Source: Eopsaltria australis (Eukaryota; Chordata; Aves; Passeriformes; Petroicidae). Taken from it: DNA of 64,000 bases. Below, one piece after another: positions 1 to 10,850 of the stretch. Each line of letters starts with the position of its first letter. Positions within the stretch are counted from its first letter, which is position 1. The DNA is taken from contig JAVTVJ010001214.1 in assembly GCA_034509425.1 (NCBI GenBank), forward strand, positions 340,552 to 404,551, given 5' to 3'. The notes beneath the pieces are model-generated. The model made no database searches. It saw nothing but the letters and a program-made list of their open reading frames with translations, and was not told where the DNA came from. The translations under genes and the position numbers were made by a program.

Positions 1-573
1 CAAGGCAAGCGCTATGTTCTCACAATGGTGGAAGCTACCAAGGGATGGTTGGAGATCTACCCTGTGCCTCGTGCCCCTGCCCAGAACACCATGCTGGGCC
101 TTGAAAAGCGGGTTCTTTGGAGGCATGGTACCCCCGAGATGATTGACTACGACAACAGGACCCATTTCAAGAATAGCCTTATAAACACCTGGTAGTAGGA
201 ACATGGCATCGAGTGGGTGTACCATATCCCTTACCATGCACCAGCAGCTGGGAAAGTTAAACAGTGCAATGGCCTGCTTAAAACCACCTTGAAAGCACTG
301 GGTGCGGAGACGTTCAAGAACTGGGAGATTAATTTAGCAAAGGCCACAAGGTTAGTGCAAACCCGAGGCTCTACCAACCGAGTAGGCCCTGCCCAGTCTG
401 ACCCCTTGTGAACAAGAGATAGAGAGAAGGTTCCAGTGGTACACGTGAGAGGTATGCTGGGAAAGACTGTTTGGGTTAATTCTGCCTCAAGCAAAGACAA
501 TCCCACTCGTGGAGTTGTCTTCGCTCAGGGACCAGGCTGCACCTGGTGGGTGATGCAAAAGGATAGAGAGACC
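1..573 (+). pseudogene. Endogenous retrovirus integrase remnant (3' part of pol), broken
   Basis: Frame 1 reads as a retroviral integrase catalytic core followed by its C-terminal domain. Recognisable parts are a YVLTMVEATKGW-type core strand, a DYDNRTHF stretch around the second catalytic Asp, an HIPYHAPA segment with downstream residues typical of the catalytic Glu region, and a late WWVMQKD motif. The frame carries in-frame stops at 193-198 (two in a row) and 409-411 and ends at a stop at 574. The copy is therefore dead. The 5' part of the element lies outside the window. The exact ERV family is not certain. Confidence 0.7.
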
Positions 574-1010
574 TGATACACAGCTCAAGGAGATCTTGTT
601 TTAGGGTGAACTACCCACAACATGGTGCCTGTATCTGTATCTGCATGTATGTATATCATTAACAGCTTTAAATTTGATGTAACGTGTTGGTATGGGAAAA
701 AAATTCAGGATGGATAATGTTGGAGTTTGGATTTTTTTCCCTTTGTTTTTTTTCCTTAAGGAATTTTTTCTCCCATAAGTTTCTAAGGAACTGTGATAGC
801 TAGATACTTAAGAAAACTAAAGCAGGTGGCCAAGCCCTTCTCCTTCAGGGGCAAGGGGAGTTTCTCTCAGAGGGCAGAACCAACGGGAGAATTTGGGCTG
901 GTAAAAGCAAAAGCTGGGGCAGCTTCTCTCTCTCTTTCAGGAACGCAGAGCAGGACAGTCACAGCTGCTGTTTGCTGAGGGGGACACACTGCCAGCGAGG
1001 AGCCGGCACG
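1..1010 (+). mobile_element. Degenerate avian endogenous retrovirus, 3' portion
   Basis: The integrase remnant is followed by non-coding sequence with T-rich and purine-rich stretches (about 690-900), as expected downstream of pol in an env-less or env-deleted element. No clean 3' LTR with TG...CA ends could be delimited, so the right end is approximate. Confidence 0.5.
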
Positions 1011-2940
1011 GGATGCTGCTGCTGCCATGGAGGAGTAGAACAGAGTTTTTTCTTTCTGCTGTGAGTTTCTCCCTCTCCCCGCTGTGCCAGGAGCCAAACT
1101 GCTACTGCCCCGTCTCTCTGGCACCACTGCTCGAGTTTTGCTACATTATAGCTTTGCACCCTCTGCCTGCTGAGACATCCTGCTGTCCCAGCTGGCTGTT
1201 TCCGAGGTCCTGCTGCAGCACTGACATCAACTGACCTGAGGGTTTGTGAAGCAAAGGCTCTCCTCCATCCCTCCCTGCCCCTGGCACAGCCTTGGGGGAA
1301 TACTCCCACCCGCCCTGCCCACTGGGAGCCACCGGCGTCCCCTGCCTACTGTGACTGGAACTGCACTAAAGGGGTGTTACGAATGGATGTAGGAGTTAAA
1401 CATCAGTTCTTGCCTCCTGCCCAGGCCTTGGCAGTAGGAAGTAACCTTATTGAGGTACCCAGCACCCCAAAACCCACCTTTGTGTATAAGTTCTTTTAAT
1501 GATGACTGATTCTGTCTATTATAGAATGAAACATTTATTAATAGACGGGGAAACTAACAGATATAAGACTTAAAATAAACCAGTGGTACACAGGAAGAAA
1601 ACAAAAAAAAGACTACTAGTACATGACTTACAGTGCACTTACTTTTCAGTTGCAGCTAGCGAAGAAATAGTATAAGCTTAGGATTCAATGTATCTTACTG
1701 TCCATCTTGTTGGTGCAGCACATTGAGATCCTTTCCCTCCATCCCTGGGGAAGTAACCACGAAGCCTGTGTCCAAACATGAGGGAGCAGCTTCAAACACC
1801 TTTTAGGGTGTGAGAGACTTCTGCCCCAGTGTTAGCTTGTGTATCTTTTGTAGTGTAAAACCATGACTCTTAAGTCACCAGTTTCTCTTTTATCTCTCCT
1901 TCCATCAGCTCTGCAGACTAAGATGTTAATTCTTAGCTGAGGCTTGAGCCCTCTGGCGCCAGAGATAAGCCCTGTTGGGCCTTCCTGCCCTTGGGTTATC
2001 TCTTTGTGCACCCAGGAAGAGGATGTAGTGGGGTAAACGTCCTGCCACAAGGGAAAAGTGCCTGAGGCCAAGGAGGCTGTCACTGGGCTTGTGGTTCTGT
2101 TTGTGGTAAATGCCATAGTTGTTTTAGAAACTAGTAAAGAACTGTTATTCCTATTCTCATATCTTTGCCTGAGAGCCCCTTGATTTCAAATTTATAATAA
2201 TTTGGAAGGAGAGGATTTACATTTTCCATTCCAAGGGAGGCTCCTGCCTTCCTTAGCAGATACCTGTCTTTCAAACGAAGACACTGGCATTGGATCCCCC
2301 CAGCTCAGCCCAGTTGTGGCAGTGGATGCCCTCCACTCACTCCAGTAGCTGCACTGAGACATTCCCCACTCAGCCCAGGAGGTGACACCAGGGCCAGGGA
2401 CACCTTCACTCCCACTCTGGCTCCAGGAACCAGCCCAAAATCCCCTCTCAGCCTGGTTGTCCCCAGTCCCTGGCACTCAGCTCTCACAGCACACGCTCCC
2501 ATGGCCCAGCTCTGGCTCCTGTCACTGGCTCTGGGTCTGCTTGGCCAGGGCTGGGCTTGGCAGAGTTTGGGCCCATTCCCCTTTTGTCCCACAGGTTCCC
2601 AGCGGAGCAGCTCCAGAGCACAGAACCTCGCTGGGATCAACCTTCTCAGCCCTCTGTGCGTGTGACAGGCCAGGCTTGGTTCCCATCACTGCCTCCCTTG
2701 GCACCTGCCACGGACATTGGTTTCCCTGGATGTTGTGGTTTGGGGCTTCCTGCCCTCTCTGCTGTCCCTGCAGACAGTGAGGCCACTCCTGGAGCAGAGC
2801 CCCTGAATGGAGCAGAGCCTCTGCTGCCACATCCTTTCCCTCAGTGCCACCCCCTGTCCCCTGCCTGTCTGCATTGCACAGAGCTCGAGTCACCCCCAGC
2901 TGAGACTCCCCTGAACACAAAGGAGACACAGAGCAGCTCA
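1010..2940. other. No gene recognised
   Basis: This interval holds only short reading frames with no family resemblance. Parts near 1480-1720 are AT-rich. It lies downstream of the VLIG-type gene, and nothing in it can be supported as coding. Confidence 0.5.
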
Positions 2941-2955
2941 GTCCAAATCAACTCC

Positions 2956-2961
2956 TTTATT
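2956..2961 (-). terminator. Candidate poly(A) signal of the VLIG-type gene
   Basis: The minus strand reads AATAAA here, about 1 kb beyond the stop at 3973, followed downstream by a T/G-rich stretch. This would give a 3' UTR of roughly 1 kb (3972 to about 2935). It is the first canonical hexamer I noticed downstream of the stop, and its use is inferred. Confidence 0.4.
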
Positions 2962-3972
2962 AGCAGAGCCTGCAGGGGATGAGGCTCAAGCAGCCCTTCA
3001 CCAGCTCTCCAGGAGGGCTTGGCCCTCGCCTTGCCAGTGGGGTTGCAGCACCTGCACAGCAAAACCCCCCACACCTCCCTGGGGCAGTGCCAGCTGGTGC
3101 CACCTTCTCCAGAGCATGGCTCCAGTGCCACCAGCCTGCCTGGACAGCACCAGCCCTGCCCCGAGGGCTGCTGTGGAAGGTGCTGGGAGATGGGATTCTC
3201 CACATGGGGCATTCCAAAGGCTTTTGCTCAGCAGCGAGGCCAAGGGCAGGAGCAGCTCCTGCCAGGGCTGAGGGCTGGAGGGAAGGGCAGCAGCCCCAGG
3301 CATCTGAGCAGGAGCAGCTGCCCTGGACAGACACAGAGCACCTCTGAGACAGGGAGAGAAAGCTCTGCCTGATCCCCGAGGCTGTCATGTCACTGCTTTC
3401 CTGAGCCCAGAGGCACAAGAGCTCCTGCTGGGAGAAGGGCCTCAGTTGATCCAGGAGGCTGCAATGAGGGAGGGAAGGATGATGCCCAAAAGCCAAGCAG
3501 CCCAGCTTGCAGCCAGCAGGGAGCTGGCCTCAGGCCCCACAGCCCTTTCTCAGGGCAGGACACCTCCTTGCTGCAGGAAAACTGCCTTTGGGGCACTGTC
3601 CCTTCTTGTCTCACAGCTGCTGATCCAAGGGCTGCTTTCAGTGCTGCCTTTGCCCTTCCCCTGGCCCTTGGGCTAAGCCTTGGCCACGAGGCCCATCGCC
3701 CCAGGGAGGGGGTTTGCTTTGGCTCTAGGACAAAGCAGAGGGAAATGTTTATGGCAAGACAGCAAGAGGATTCTGGCTTTATCATGAAACGAGGGAGTTC
3801 CTGAGCAATGGCCACAGTAATGTTCTCATTTCAGGAAATTTGGGAGAAATTAGATACCATTGGCTGCACATGGTTTGAGAGACATTTTTGTAACTGCATT
3901 TTGTTGAGATCCTGGTAGAAAGTTCCCCTAAACTGCAAAGCTGTTGTGGTTCTTCCTTCTCATGGACGCGGC

Positions 3973-6900
3973 CTAAGGTTTGTCTAGCTCAGACAGTGCT
4001 TCCTCCTTGGTAATGCTCCACCACGCTGCAGGGATTTCTCCTTTGCCCTGAAATTTCCGATTAAACAAAGCTTCCAGCTGTGTCCTGAAATGACACACAA
4101 ACCATTTCCAGTAGGCCTGCATGGATGGATCAGGAAGAATTTTCCAAGTGGAATAAGGGGGTCCTGCATCACGGTATCTCTTGTAGGGGAACCATTCACT
4201 GTTATCAACTCCGAAAAACATATCACTTGCAACAAGACTGGAACAAATATCAATGACCAGGTGGTCTGTCTTATCCCACTTGGCTCCCACCAAAGCTCGT
4301 GGGCGATGGAAGACCAGCTGATGATCTCCATCGTGATCCCGCATGGTGTTTGTGCAGACAGCCCCACAAAGGGGACACTGCTCCCAGCACCCTGAAAACT
4401 GCTCTGCCAGGATGGTCTGAGGCTGCACTGAAAATGAGCTCATGTCAGCACCAGCAAATTCTTTCATAAGCCTGACCCTGAGGTCATCCAGAGCTTCTAC
4501 CATGGCACTCCTCAGGACCTCAATGTCTGTGACCTCCTGGTGCTCAATGCCCTTCAGGTCACTTCTGGGCAAGTTGATCACCTCTGTCAGTTCCCTGCAA
4601 AATTCATCCAGCCAAAGAGAAACTTTGTCTTCTCTGTCTTTTCTGTCTTTTCTGAAAATTTGGGTTGATAAAGAAACAGCTGACTGGATTTCTGCACAGA
4701 GATGAATAAGTGAGGAATCTAAAAACTTCTCCAGCCTCCTGCTCCCATCTAAACAGTAACTCTTAACACGTGTCTCAATGTAACTCTGAAAAAACTGTTT
4801 TGGGAACATAAGGTACAGCTTGAAATGCTCAAAATTTTCTTGTTCTGCCAGGAACCTCAGGATGCAAATGTCCAGATTGGCTCTGTTGCCCTGGAAGTCT
4901 GGGAATTTGCCCTGCATGTCCTCAGCGATGGCTTTTGCCGTCCTCTCATAGACTGCCCGGCGAAGAGCTGGGGCAATCTTGTCACAAAGGAAAACAACAA
5001 AAGTTGCAATGGAAGTGGCTCCTTGGCAGGAAATCTGGAAACATTTGAAGAAATCCTCTCTCTTGCTGTTCAGGTACACAACTGGGTCATTTGCCTTTCG
5101 GAATGCTTCATGCATGGCTTTGAACCTTTCTGCTGCCATTCTGCACAGATACAGAGATAAATCAATGCTGTAATCTTTGTTAAAAGTATATTTTGCATTT
5201 CTGGTGACAGAGTTCACACCTTTCTGTACTTCACTGAGTATTTTGTGAACAAAATTTCGACTGTAATCCCGTTTCTCCTGTTCCTTCTTATCAATGTTTG
5301 CCTTCACAGACGCTATGATGTTGTCTGTGATACACTGCAAAGTGACCACATCAGCATCAGAAATCCTCTCTGTGATGAAACAAAAATGCTTTTTCTTCAT
5401 GACATGTTTCTCCACGTCAAAAGAAAATCCTCTGCCTTTGGGAAATGACCTGATCCGTGCATGGAAACCTGGCTCCTTAAAGTGCTCTAGAAGGACATCT
5501 TCAATTTCTGCATCAATATCTACCCTTTCTGGAGGACGAGTAGCACGGGAGACTTCAGCAATCCACTTGTTCCAGACAAAAATGAAATTGTCTCTCAGTT
5601 CTCTCTCACTGAGGCACCTCCCTTTTAGAGTCACAGCCAACTCCCTACTCCTTCTCAGCAGCTCATCTTCATATTCCAACTTCCTTCCATCCAGTTTCCT
5701 CTGCTCCTTCTGTAGCTTAATGAGATTCTCACATTTCTTTTTCATTTCAAGAAGAAGAGTCTCTTCTAGTTCTTTCAGCTTCAGCGCTGTGCTTGATTTC
5801 CACTGGACCAGTGTCTCATGGTCATTGTCTTCCCTGAAATACTTCCCCAATTCTCTCTCAATGGCATCACTTGTCTCCTGCAACTGCCTTTCAAGGTGTT
5901 CTCTGGTCACATTCTGCAAGTCCCCATTCCGAATTTTGTTGTCCAGTCTCATCTGTACATCCAAGATGTGACTCCTCAGCCTCCAGGTCCACTGACTAAA
6001 GGCACTTTCCATTTTCCTGTACGCAGCAATCTCCAGGGAATTCTTGAAGCTGAAAACAAAGTTTTCATCCAGCAAAGCATTCCAGAGGTCACCAATATGA
6101 ACTTTCAGGCTTGAGAGTCTCAAAATGCCACGCTGTGACTGCTTCTGGGCAGCCTGGAGGATTTTGCTCTTTAGTTGCTGGACGTTCTGGCTGTAGGTGG
6201 GGTTGGGTGGTGCCATTGGGGGGTCTCCTTCCCACAGGGGAGCAAAGTAGTGAATGTGGGTCTTCACATCAAAGCCGATGACATCACTGAAGGAGGAGAT
6301 GTCACAGAATTCCTGCTGGGCAGCTACCACGGTCATTTCATCCAGCTTTTCCTGCAAACGCCTTTGTCCTTCCATGTTCTTCTCCTTGGCAGTTGCTTCT
6401 CCCACGTTTTGGTGGACAAAGAGGCAGCTTGGGGAAAGATTGACTTTCTTCATCCTCAGGAAAGCCTGCACAGCGATCTGGAGAACATCTTGCATTTCTG
6501 ATGGATTTTCTCCAAAGATATTGATCACAGTCAGGTTGCCGATGCCAATGACAAAGGTGGCCAGCTCATTGTCATGGTTCAGGGACTGTTTATTGGCCAT
6601 CTCGATGGCACGAAGTCCCTCTGTGTCAACCACCAGCACAAAATCAAAGCCCAAGTCTTGCTGCAGCTCCTCGCCCACTGGGATGAGCTGCATAAAGGCT
6701 CCGCGGGTGCATCTCCCTGCGCTGACGTTGAACTGCAGACCAAACATGGCATTCAGCAGGGTGGACTTGCCTGTGCTCTGGATGCCGAGCACGGAGAGCA
6801 CAAACACTCGTTTGTCCCCCAGCTTCTCAATTAAGCTGTCAAAGATTGCTCCCACCCAGTGCAAGGGCACATAAGAAGCATCCCCATCCATCAGCTCCAC

Positions 6901-7350
6901 AGGATGCCCTGAAACCATCAGATCTGCTGCAATTTCCGGAAGTCTGACAAAATTCTCCTTCTTTGTCTTCATTAATTGGAGAGCTTCATAAATCTGCCCT
7001 ACCTCTCTCAGAAGGTGCTCCAGGCCGATGGATGAATCGTTGATTTCATCAGAGAGGGCATCCAACTTACTCAGCAACTCAGCATTCCCACTGGGCTTTT
7101 TCTTACTTTTCTTTCTTGCCAGGATTTCAGACCATAACTCGTGGTACTCTCTCCTCAGTTTTTCAAGGCGACCGCAGGACAGCTCATCCATAAAGACCTT
7201 CATCCAGTGCAGGAAGTATTTCTTGGTATCTGCTGGCTGTGACTGGAGAAAGCCAAGGAATGATCTCATCAGTGGATTGAGAGGGAAAGCTTGCTCAAGT
7301 TGCTTTCTTCTTAGTTCTGCCTTCTCATTTTCAATTTGGCTGCGATGTGC
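3973..7350 (-). CDS. VLIG-type GTPase, C-terminal coding segment with canonical G domain
   Basis: The frame is open from 7350; its first Met is at 7269, and from there it encodes 1,098 residues to TAG at 3973. Counting from that Met, the P-loop GIQSTGKS is at residues 162-169, a switch-like TRGAF at about 188-192, DTEG at about 215-218 and a FVHQNVGEAT segment near 284-293. Together these form the large G domain of the VLIG/GVIN family. The rest is mostly alpha-helical. Near the C-terminus a Cys/His cluster (CPLCGAVC, then DHDGDH) resembles the conserved zinc-finger-like motif of these proteins. There are no internal stops over 3.3 kb, which argues for recent or current function. Confidence 0.8.
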   Translation of the reverse strand, partial: AHRSQIENEKAELRRKQLEQAFPLNPLMRSFLGFLQSQPADTKKYFLHWMKVFMDELSCGRLEKLRREYHELWSEILARKKSKKKPSGNAELLSKLDALSDEINDSSIGLEHLLREVGQIYEALQLMKTKKENFVRLPEIAADLMVSGHPVELMDGDASYVPLHWVGAIFDSLIEKLGDKRVFVLSVLGIQSTGKSTLLNAMFGLQFNVSAGRCTRGAFMQLIPVGEELQQDLGFDFVLVVDTEGLRAIEMANKQSLNHDNELATFVIGIGNLTVINIFGENPSEMQDVLQIAVQAFLRMKKVNLSPSCLFVHQNVGEATAKEKNMEGQRRLQEKLDEMTVVAAQQEFCDISSFSDVIGFDVKTHIHYFAPLWEGDPPMAPPNPTYSQNVQQLKSKILQAAQKQSQRGILRLSSLKVHIGDLWNALLDENFVFSFKNSLEIAAYRKMESAFSQWTWRLRSHILDVQMRLDNKIRNGDLQNVTREHLERQLQETSDAIERELGKYFREDNDHETLVQWKSSTALKLKELEETLLLEMKKKCENLIKLQKEQRKLDGRKLEYEDELLRRSRELAVTLKGRCLSERELRDNFIFVWNKWIAEVSRATRPPERVDIDAEIEDVLLEHFKEPGFHARIRSFPKGRGFSFDVEKHVMKKKHFCFITERISDADVVTLQCITDNIIASVKANIDKKEQEKRDYSRNFVHKILSEVQKGVNSVTRNAKYTFNKDYSIDLSLYLCRMAAERFKAMHEAFRKANDPVVYLNSKREDFFKCFQISCQGATSIATFVVFLCDKIAPALRRAVYERTAKAIAEDMQGKFPDFQGNRANLDICILRFLAEQENFEHFKLYLMFPKQFFQSYIETRVKSYCLDGSRRLEKFLDSSLIHLCAEIQSAVSLSTQIFRKDRKDREDKVSLWLDEFCRELTEVINLPRSDLKGIEHQEVTDIEVLRSAMVEALDDLRVRLMKEFAGADMSSFSVQPQTILAEQFSGCWEQCPLCGAVCTNTMRDHDGDHQLVFHRPRALVGAKWDKTDHLVIDICSSLVASDMFFGVDNSEWFPYKRYRDAGPPYSTWKILPDPSMQAYWKWFVCHFRTQLEALFNRKFQGKGEIPAAWWSITKEEALSELDKP

Positions 7351-9538
7351 TCAATGCTCTTGTTCCCCTTCTCCTGCAAGCGAGAGAGTTCTTTGTCCTT
7401 TTTGCACCACTGCTTCCACAGCTTTCCTTGAAGGGGCAGCAGCTGGGATTTGATCTCAGACAGCTTCTCTTTCTTCAGAAGCTCCACCAGATCCTTTGCC
7501 TTTGCTTTGGCTGTCACACATGAGGGTTGATCTGCATCCACTATGAATCTGTGCTTTCGAGCTTTGTCCACACAGGCGTCCAGGCTGAAACGTGGAGGAG
7601 ACCCTTCCAGGAGATTCCTGATTGTCTTGGTCAATTGGTCCATCAGTTCTGCTTCATTTCTATTCTTGATCCCTATTTTTATGGTTTTGCTGGATCGCCC
7701 AGCTGCAACATTCTCTTTTTCAGTGAGAAGACAAACCAAAGGCCTTTGTGACTGCCACAGGCCCTGCAGAAGCTGCTTCCCCCTGTTGTCCATGTGCTCC
7801 AACTCAGATACGAGAGCCACATTGACAGCAGAGATCTCCTGGAGGAACTGCAGCTGTGCCCCGTGATCCCTGGCATCTCCATGCAGGTTACAGAAAGCCA
7901 CGCAGCACTCAAAGGTGTCATCAGGGCTTCCACGGGGGCAGTACCAGGCAATCTCCACCACCCCTTCCATCAGCAGACGCTCTCTGGTGCTGCCTCTGCA
8001 GTGGCGGTGGAAGAAAGTGTCGTGTTTGCGTTTGCTCAGCAGAGCGTTCAGGAGCTGAGACTTGGAAGAGGAGGCTGAGCTGCCAATGCGGATGAAGGAC
8101 ACGATGGGTGTCTGTGCCTGAGAGATGAGTTTGTTGTTGTAACTCTTTGTTCCAGCCTGCTTTCCCGACTTCTCCACCTCTTTCCAGCTCCTTTGGATTT
8201 GGCTGAGGGCGTAGAGCGGGAACTCGATGTGTGAAGTGCAGGGGTTGGGCACCAGCAGAGGCAGCGCCAGTTGGCAGAACGCCAGCTTGGTTGCAAGGGA
8301 CTGTCTCAGGAAGTCATCAGCACAATGGAAAATGGCCATCTGCAGGTCCATGGGGTGCACATGGCTGTCCCTGCTTGAAGCTTCAGAGGCTGCTTTCGTC
8401 CGATGGTGGAAGAAGTTTACAAAGAAGTCTGAGTGTTGCTCCTCTTGCTCCATGGTTTGTGACATGTGTGCAAGTCCTGGTTTACTCTCATGCCTGCAAG
8501 TCAGGTACCTCACCCGATAATCCGTGGTTAACAGCTTTTGCAAGAAGTAAAATGGCAGTTCCGTGTCCTTGCTGGGCTGGCTGTCCTGCAGAGATGTCTT
8601 GCAGATGGTGTGGAAATTTCCCATCCCCATTTTCCTTGGATAGTGACTTTCAAGTCCAAGGCGCTTGAGCAACTGGAGGAACCCACTGATCAAGGAATGC
8701 AAGTCTCGTTCCATCCTCTCCCAGTCTTCACCTGCACTGTGCTTCTGGAGAAGATTCTTGATCCGTGTGGACCACAAGCCTTTCCTGTGATCTTCCATGA
8801 AAAGTAAGCGCTCCCTCTTCTGCTCAGGGGACAGCTCTCGACTTTCTGGTGTCACAGTCAGACCCATCAGCAGAAGGGAGGCCTCAGCTCTGTCGACATC
8901 TTGCTCCTTCAGGTCCATGTACTCCTTGCGCGCCGCTTCCATTTCCTTGGCCATGTACTGAATTTCTGGGTGTCCAAGGAGGTGCAGAAAAGTGCTGCCT
9001 TCTACCTGGTACCCTGTGCTGGTGGCAATCAAGAGCACCAACAGCTCCATGTCCTTCTCAGCCCTTTCCTGGAGAGACTGGAGTAAGGAATGAATGGCAA
9101 GGCTGGTGGTCAGGGTGGCTTCTCTCTTTGCTTCATGAACAGCAGAAGCAGAGCTTCCTGGTGCGTAGGTGACAACACGGATATGCTCCTTCTTTTGCTG
9201 CAGTGTCTTGATGAGCTCTTCAAGCTCAGAGACGTTGGGATATCTGGGAAGCAGATGCTTAGTCTGGAAGATCCATTGGGCATTGATGAAGGTCACTTTG
9301 TCTTGTATTTTCAGGAGTTTCTGGAGTGCCTTTTTCTCCCAGGGGTGCAGTACTTCACATTCCAGCTTGAGGTAGTCTTTATATTCCAGATGTTGCAGGG
9401 CTTCTCTGCACTTGATTCCCAGGATCTGAGACACTTTTGGCTGCCAGTATCCAGCATCCAATCCTTCCTTCGCAAATGCCTCTGCCAGGAGCTGTGCCTT
9501 TGCATCCCCCTTTTGTGTGTCCTCCTGTGAACCCATGG
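3973..9538 (-). CDS. Interferon-induced very large GTPase-like gene (VLIG/GVIN family), single giant coding exon with one frame break
   Basis: The exon starts at a clear acceptor (pyrimidine tract then cag at 9539-9541), two bases before the ATG at 9536, and runs without introns to a TAG at 3973. Single-exon coding with an upstream non-coding exon is typical of this family. Together the two frames give about 1,850 residues: a family-type N-terminal region, a degenerate GTPase-like domain near residue 485, then the canonical large GTPase domain and a long helical C-terminal half with a Cys/His cluster. The frame changes once between 7311 and 7350. Family members are cytosolic GTPases induced by interferon; their biochemical role is poorly known. 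The symbol is left blank because birds carry several paralogues. Confidence 0.8.
7311..7350 (-). other. Frame break inside the VLIG-type coding exon
   Basis: The two long frames overlap only in this 40-bp stretch. Both sides read as the same charged helical region, so a one-base deletion (or an assembly error) around 7335-7340 is the simplest explanation. No obvious slippery heptamer with a downstream pseudoknot is visible. Confidence 0.7.
7311..9536 (-). CDS. VLIG-type GTPase, N-terminal coding segment (741 codons)
   Basis: The start ATG at 9536 lies two bases inside the exon. The protein opens MGSQEDTQKGDAK and continues with an N-terminal region typical of VLIG/URGCP proteins, rich in charged helices. 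Around residues 480-500 it has RIGSSASSSKSQLLNALLS, which resembles a P-loop region but lacks a proper GxxxxGK[ST]; URGCP/VLIG proteins carry such a degenerate first GTPase-like domain. The frame ends at TAA (7311-7313). Just before this, the sequence in the alternative frame continues the same helical region, so the stop follows a frameshift and is not a natural end. Reading frames upstream of 9536 in the same frame are intron or UTR. Confidence 0.75.
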   Translation of the reverse strand: MGSQEDTQKGDAKAQLLAEAFAKEGLDAGYWQPKVSQILGIKCREALQHLEYKDYLKLECEVLHPWEKKALQKLLKIQDKVTFINAQWIFQTKHLLPRYPNVSELEELIKTLQQKKEHIRVVTYAPGSSASAVHEAKREATLTTSLAIHSLLQSLQERAEKDMELLVLLIATSTGYQVEGSTFLHLLGHPEIQYMAKEMEAARKEYMDLKEQDVDRAEASLLLMGLTVTPESRELSPEQKRERLLFMEDHRKGLWSTRIKNLLQKHSAGEDWERMERDLHSLISGFLQLLKRLGLESHYPRKMGMGNFHTICKTSLQDSQPSKDTELPFYFLQKLLTTDYRVRYLTCRHESKPGLAHMSQTMEQEEQHSDFFVNFFHHRTKAASEASSRDSHVHPMDLQMAIFHCADDFLRQSLATKLAFCQLALPLLVPNPCTSHIEFPLYALSQIQRSWKEVEKSGKQAGTKSYNNKLISQAQTPIVSFIRIGSSASSSKSQLLNALLSKRKHDTFFHRHCRGSTRERLLMEGVVEIAWYCPRGSPDDTFECCVAFCNLHGDARDHGAQLQFLQEISAVNVALVSELEHMDNRGKQLLQGLWQSQRPLVCLLTEKENVAAGRSSKTIKIGIKNRNEAELMDQLTKTIRNLLEGSPPRFSLDACVDKARKHRFIVDADQPSCVTAKAKAKDLVELLKKEKLSEIKSQLLPLQGKLWKQWCKKDKELSRLQEKGNKSIEHIAAKLKMRRQN

Positions 9539-9769
9539 CTGTGGAGGAAGAAAAGAGACTTTGCCTAAGGTGTGTTGGCAGAGGCCCCAGCCTCCTGGCA
9601 GAGGCTCTGCAGCAGCTGCGGCCCTGGGGATCGCTCCCACCCGGCTGCTGGAGCCCAGCCTGGCATGGCACAAGAGCCAGGGTCTCCTTCCCAGCACTCT
9701 GCATGTGCCTGTTGCTTTCCTGTTTCCAGGATAAACCCTGAAGCTGAGCGTGTATCCCACAGACAACAC

Positions 9770-9836
9770 AAACACAGACAGACACAGACAGACAGACACA
9801 CAGGAACACATGGATGCACACACACACAAAAACAGA
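9770..9836. repeat. CA / CAGA microsatellite
   Basis: An imperfect run of ACACAGACAGACAC-type repeats lies in the inferred first intron of the VLIG-type gene. Confidence 0.8.
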
Positions 9837-10599
9837 GTCAGTCGCCCACACAACCTGCCCTGGACAAGGTGCTGCCTTCACCATCACCCACATCCTCCCA
9901 ACACAACTCCTCAATCCACAAGTGCAGACAGCCAGGGCCATTCCTGGCTCCCTCGAGCACTGGCACAGCCCCTCTGCCCATCCAACAGCCCTGCCTGCAT
10001 CCTGCACCCTCTGCCCAGCCCCACGCCTGCCCTGCTCCCTGGCTGGCCCAGCCTGCTGCTCCCAGCACCCGCAGGCAGCGCTCACACACTCCCCCCACGG
10101 GCACCCCACACTCCCCACACACACTCCCCCCACGCCCGGCACGGCCACACGGGCTCTGACCTGTGCTCCTGCTCCAGCTGCCGGCGCCCAGCCCCTCCCT
10201 CGCCCCACTCACGCCTCTTCCCACCAGCTGCTTCCTGGCACACTCGGGGGGCCCACCCCAGTGCCCGGGGAAAATCCACCTTGTCCCTGCCCACAGCTGT
10301 GCCTGGGGCAGCCTGGTGAGGATTCCCATCAGGAGAGACTGGAGATGCTGGCAGCCAACTCACAGGGGTGCCCTCTGTGATCTGCTGCTCCTTACCACAG
10401 AGGCTCTCATCAGGCAAGTGCCCAAGTGCCCGTCTTGGCCACAGCCACCACGGAGCCACTGAGTATAAAATCTCTGGTGACAGGAGGAGAAGTGCCAGCA
10501 AACCTTCAACCCTGGCCATGAGGAGAGCAGACTTCAGGCTGCTCAGGGAGCGAGTTAGGGAGGGCTCCTGAGAAAAAGCTCTGGAAAATGCTGGGGTCC

Positions 10600-10850
10600 A
10601 TCAGTGCTGCTCACTTTTGACTGAAAAACCCCTGAAGGACAAGGCAGTCATGGGTCACAACCAGCATGGGCTCATCAGGGAAAGGTCCTGCCCATCACAC
10701 TTACTTACTTTTATGAGACAGTAACCCATGGAGTTGGGCAAGGACCTCCAGTTACCCTGAGCTGGATTTCAGTAAAGCTTTCAAACCTTTCTCTCCCGGG
10801 ATCCTTGTGTGTCCCTTCCAACTCAGGCCATTCCATGATTCTCACCCTAG
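10600..10850 (+). mobile_element. CR1-type LINE fragment (reverse-transcriptase region plus 3' tail)
   Basis: The + strand translates in broken frames to a reverse-transcriptase stretch of the NQHGxxR...SCPSHLLTF type. It is followed by the typical CR1 tail in which a TCCCTTCCAACTC-like end precedes ATTCCATGATTCT. It is internally deleted and non-functional. Confidence 0.6.

Noticed and set aside
2382..3815. Several overlapping frames of 110-180 codons on both strands
   Set aside because: None resembles a known protein, and they overlap each other. The region fits the 3' UTR and flank of the VLIG-type gene.
5294..5971. 225-codon Ser-rich frame on the plus strand
   Set aside because: It is the antisense shadow of the VLIG-type coding exon.
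9539..10208. N-terminal extension of the VLIG-type protein upstream of 9536 (same frame open to 10208)
   Set aside because: A good acceptor sits right before the ATG, and the upstream frame translates a CA/GT microsatellite and Cys-rich low-complexity sequence.
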